A model generated the notes under the pieces. It worked only from the letters and a program-made list of their open reading frames with translations. It did no database searches and was not told where the DNA came from. A program made the translations under genes and the position numbers. Of a stretch of 64,000 bases of DNA, positions 62,212-64,000 are shown piece after piece. The DNA comes from Leisingera sp. M658 (lineage in GTDB: Bacteria; Pseudomonadota; Alphaproteobacteria; Rhodobacterales; Rhodobacteraceae): NCBI RefSeq assembly GCF_025144145.1, contig NZ_CP083546.1:2248501-2312500 (forward strand), written 5' to 3'. How positions within the stretch are numbered: position 1 is the stretch's first letter; every line of letters begins with the position of its first letter.

Positions 62212-62226
62212 TTGAACCGCGTTCAA
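62212..62226. promoter_or_regulatory. Candidate TetR operator 4 (autoregulation)
   Basis: TTGAAC-CGC-GTTCAA, a perfect inverted repeat 16 bp upstream of the tetR ATG. Confidence 0.8.
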
Positions 62227-62260
62227 AATACCGCAGGCAACAGCGGCGTAAAGCAGGAAA

Positions 62261-62626
62261 TCAGATCAGGCCGCGCCAGCGCAAGACAACGACCAGCAGA
62301 ATCAGCACCACCAGAAGGGAAAACGCCACACTGCCCAGTACCCCCAGCCAAAAGCCCTTGCGCCGGTCGGCCAGGTCGATTTTCTGCAAATGCGCCTTCA
62401 CTTCGCGTGCGGCGCCGCGCAGCGGTTTCTCGTCCACCGTCGGCCGCAACTTGGGGTGCTCCAGCATCGGCAGCGCATCGGCAAGTTTCATGCCCTGCTT
62501 GTAGATCCGGCGCGGCAGGCGGCGGCGCGCCCGTTTCAATGCGGCGGCCAGATCGCCGGAGGCCTGTTCGCGCTCCTTCAGCAACGTGCGGATGTCTTCG
62601 ATATCCTGGTCCAGGCTGGCGGCCAT
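62261..62626 (-). CDS. Hypothetical tail-anchored membrane protein
   Basis: A 121-residue protein: N-terminal coiled-coil region (IEDIRTLLKEREQASGDLAA), basic middle (RARRRLPRRIYKQG) and one C-terminal membrane helix (WLGVLGSVAFSLLVVLILLVVVL). No named family recognised. It stands 34 bp upstream of the tetR operator, on the same strand, and may precede the tetR-pspA-yiaA group in one transcript; a membrane-stress link is possible. Confidence 0.78.
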   Translation of the reverse strand: MAASLDQDIEDIRTLLKEREQASGDLAAALKRARRRLPRRIYKQGMKLADALPMLEHPKLRPTVDEKPLRGAAREVKAHLQKIDLADRRKGFWLGVLGSVAFSLLVVLILLVVVLRWRGLI

Positions 62627-62729
62627 TCCGGCACTCTCCCTCAGCTGCTGTTCACCGCTACCCTAGCCTGCGCCTGCGGCTGTCTCAATGGGGGTGGCAA
62701 GCCTTTGCCTGCGCGGGTATCTAGAACTT

Positions 62730-63488
62730 ATGCTGAACACGATCACACATGGCACTGCCACAAACAAAACCCCGCTGCTGATTGCCCATGGCCTTTATGG
62801 CTCGGCCCGGAACTGGGGTGTTATTGCCAAACGCCTGTCGGATGAGCGGCTGGTGGTTGCCGTTGATATGCGCAATCACGGCGACAGCCCGCGGACCAAA
62901 AGCCACAGCTATCCTGAACTGGCCGAAGACCTGGCCGAAGTGATTGCCGCGCAGGGCGGGCAAATGGATGTGATCGGACATTCAATGGGCGGCAAGGCGG
63001 CAATGACGCTGGCACTGAACCACCCTGATACGGTACGCCGCCTGGTAGTGGCGGACATTGCGCCGGTTGCCTATGGCCATACCCAGATCCAATACATTCA
63101 CGCCATGCGCACAGTGGACCTGGAGACGGTCGAGCGCCGCCCGGAAGCCGCCGCGCAGCTGGCCAAGGCCGGAGTGGAGCCTGCGCTGCAGAGCTTTTTC
63201 ACCCAATCGCTGGATATTGCGAACAAGCGCTGGAAACTGAACCTGGACACGCTGGCGGATCAGATGCCGGACATCATGTCCTTCCCTGAGACGGATGCCG
63301 CCTGGGAGGGGCCTGCGCTGTTCCTGTCCGGGTCTGAATCGGACTATGTGCTGCCCGAACACCGCGACGAGATCCGTGCGCGCTTTCCCCCCGCCCGCTT
63401 TGCCAAACTACCCGGTGCGGGCCATTGGCTGCACGCCGAAAAGCCGCGCGAGTTCGAAGCCGCCGCGCGGGTGTTCCTGAGCGCCTAG
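62730..63488 (+). CDS. Alpha/beta hydrolase (YbfF-like esterase)
   Basis: The ATG at 62730 gives 252 residues. The oxyanion region PLLIAHGLYGSARNWGVIAK, VVAVDMRNHGDSPRTKSHSY, the nucleophile elbow VIGHSMGGKAAMTLAL, the acid in FLSGSESDYVLPEHRDEI and the His in LPGAGHWLHAEKPREF complete a Ser-Asp-His triad. Acts on small esters; natural substrate unknown. Its stop overlaps the convergent small gene by 4 bp. Confidence 0.92.
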   Translation: MLNTITHGTATNKTPLLIAHGLYGSARNWGVIAKRLSDERLVVAVDMRNHGDSPRTKSHSYPELAEDLAEVIAAQGGQMDVIGHSMGGKAAMTLALNHPDTVRRLVVADIAPVAYGHTQIQYIHAMRTVDLETVERRPEAAAQLAKAGVEPALQSFFTQSLDIANKRWKLNLDTLADQMPDIMSFPETDAAWEGPALFLSGSESDYVLPEHRDEIRARFPPARFAKLPGAGHWLHAEKPREFEAAARVFLSA

Positions 63489-63673
63489 GCGCCGCGGGCG
63501 TAAAGCTGCTTGGCCACCAGCCAGGCAACCGGCACCCCCAGCACAGCCCCAATGGCCGCCGAGGCCAGGATGGCCGGAACATTGGTCATGCCTGCGACCA
63601 GAACCACAATGACGCCAATGCCCGCCAGGCTGCTGCCGATCAGCGAGTAAAGAATGGATGCAAGGCGCAACAT
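63485..63673 (-). CDS. Small two-helix membrane protein
   Basis: The ATG at 63673 follows TAGGAG and gives 62 residues with two hydrophobic helices (LIGSSLAGIGVIVVLVAGM and ILASAAIGAVLGVPVAWLVAK) separated by a short loop. Conserved-looking hypothetical membrane protein; its function is unknown. Confidence 0.8.
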   Translation of the reverse strand: MLRLASILYSLIGSSLAGIGVIVVLVAGMTNVPAILASAAIGAVLGVPVAWLVAKQLYARGA

Positions 63674-63835
63674 GGGGTTTCTCCTATAACTGCCGAGTCT
63701 GTTTGAGTACTTGCATAGGGAGAGTGAGAATCTGCCGCCTTGATCAGGATCAGATTGCAAGCCAATCAAAAGGGCGGCCCCAATGGGGCGCCGGCGGCTT
63801 ACTTTGCGGCGAAGCACTGGCCGGGGAGACGCGGG

Positions 63836-64000
63836 TCAGGCGATGTTCACAAAAACCCGGCCGCCCTCGACCTTTACCGGATAGGTCTTAAGATCAAGAT
63901 GCACCGGCGCCGACAGCGCCTTGCCGGTGCAGATATCAAACCGGCCGCCATGCAGCGGGCATTCAATGACACAATCAATCACCAGCCCGTCCTCCAGACT
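63836..64000 (-). CDS. Rieske [2Fe-2S] ferredoxin-like protein, 5' truncated by the window end
   Basis: The last 54 codons are visible on the minus strand and the start lies outside the window. They contain the second Rieske motif (IECPLHGGRFD, Cys and His cluster ligands), then the typical strand-rich end TYPVKVEGGRVFVNIA. It is probably a small Rieske ferredoxin (electron carrier for oxygenases) or nitrite reductase small-subunit relative; its partner would be outside the window. Confidence 0.85.
   Translation of the reverse strand, partial: SLEDGLVIDCVIECPLHGGRFDICTGKALSAPVHLDLKTYPVKVEGGRVFVNIA

Noticed and set aside
1-64000. tRNA or rRNA genes, insertion sequences and prophage genes
   Set aside because: No cloverleaf T-loop pattern, rRNA stretch, transposase or phage gene was recognised on either strand.

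Overview
The window is about 64 kb of GC-rich DNA with tightly packed genes, many joined by ATGA or GTGA overlaps. Gene content and synteny point to the Roseobacter group of the Rhodobacteraceae (Alphaproteobacteria; Leisingera, Phaeobacter or Ruegeria-like). Supporting signs are an opgC-opgG-opgH set, a fused MrpA/B antiporter, an oxidoreductase-SelD fusion, the DUF952-pyrD-arsC block and a DmdC-like acyl-CoA dehydrogenase. The genus is inference. No rRNA, tRNA, CRISPR array, insertion sequence or prophage was seen. It reads as core chromosome, with interest lying mostly in regulatory sites, intergenic repeats and degenerate enzymes.

Layout. 0-2.5 kb: 3' part of a ThDP-dependent enzyme overlapping a CaiB/BaiF CoA-transferase. 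2.8-8.8 kb: a TPR protein, then opgC, opgG and opgH for osmoregulated periplasmic glucans. 9.0-10.4 kb: an exported esterase and a membrane-anchored rhodanese on the minus strand. 10.7-16.6 kb: a complete Mrp Na+/H+ antiporter operon (fused A/B, C, D, E, F, G), followed by selD; the convergent selU (mnmH) gives a tRNA selenouridine pair. 20.2-29.5 kb: a MarR regulator, SRAP/HMCES-type protein, TPR-sulfotransferase, DUF1992 protein, periplasmic 5'-nucleotidase, the DUF952-pyrD-arsC operon, a MATE exporter and two hotdog thioesterases.

29.6-38.9 kb is a fatty-acid beta-oxidation locus: two paralogous MerR regulators, two acyl-CoA dehydrogenases, a small RHH-like protein, a GST, a thiolase, a cupin and a FadB/FadJ-type multifunctional enzyme, closed by a strong terminator. 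38.9-46 kb holds a degenerate Hint-domain protein, a sulfotransferase, a DMT exporter, an acyl-CoA ligase, a degenerate M48-like membrane protein and a SPOR-domain protein. 46-49.6 kb is a pyrimidine salvage operon (cdd-deoA-deoB-upp). 50-59.6 kb has malic enzyme, a GFA protein, propionyl-CoA synthetase, an amidase, NAD kinase and glyA. 59.7-64 kb has a methyltransferase, a TetR-PspA-YiaA stress module, an alpha/beta hydrolase, a small membrane protein and the 3' end of a Rieske protein.

Most notable observations: (i) four copies of a 15-bp palindrome TTGAAC-N3-GTTCAA around tetR and pspA; (ii) a dispersed GAGTATTT...AAAGRTGAA element seen five times, usually 3' of genes, and a longer double-hairpin repeat present twice; (iii) a perfect 32-bp palindrome at 23702-23733; (iv) a cluster of TTTGCAAA-type octamers before prpE, matching the ScfR/PccR operator type; (v) two conserved-looking proteins whose catalytic residues are missing (M48-like and Hint-like).
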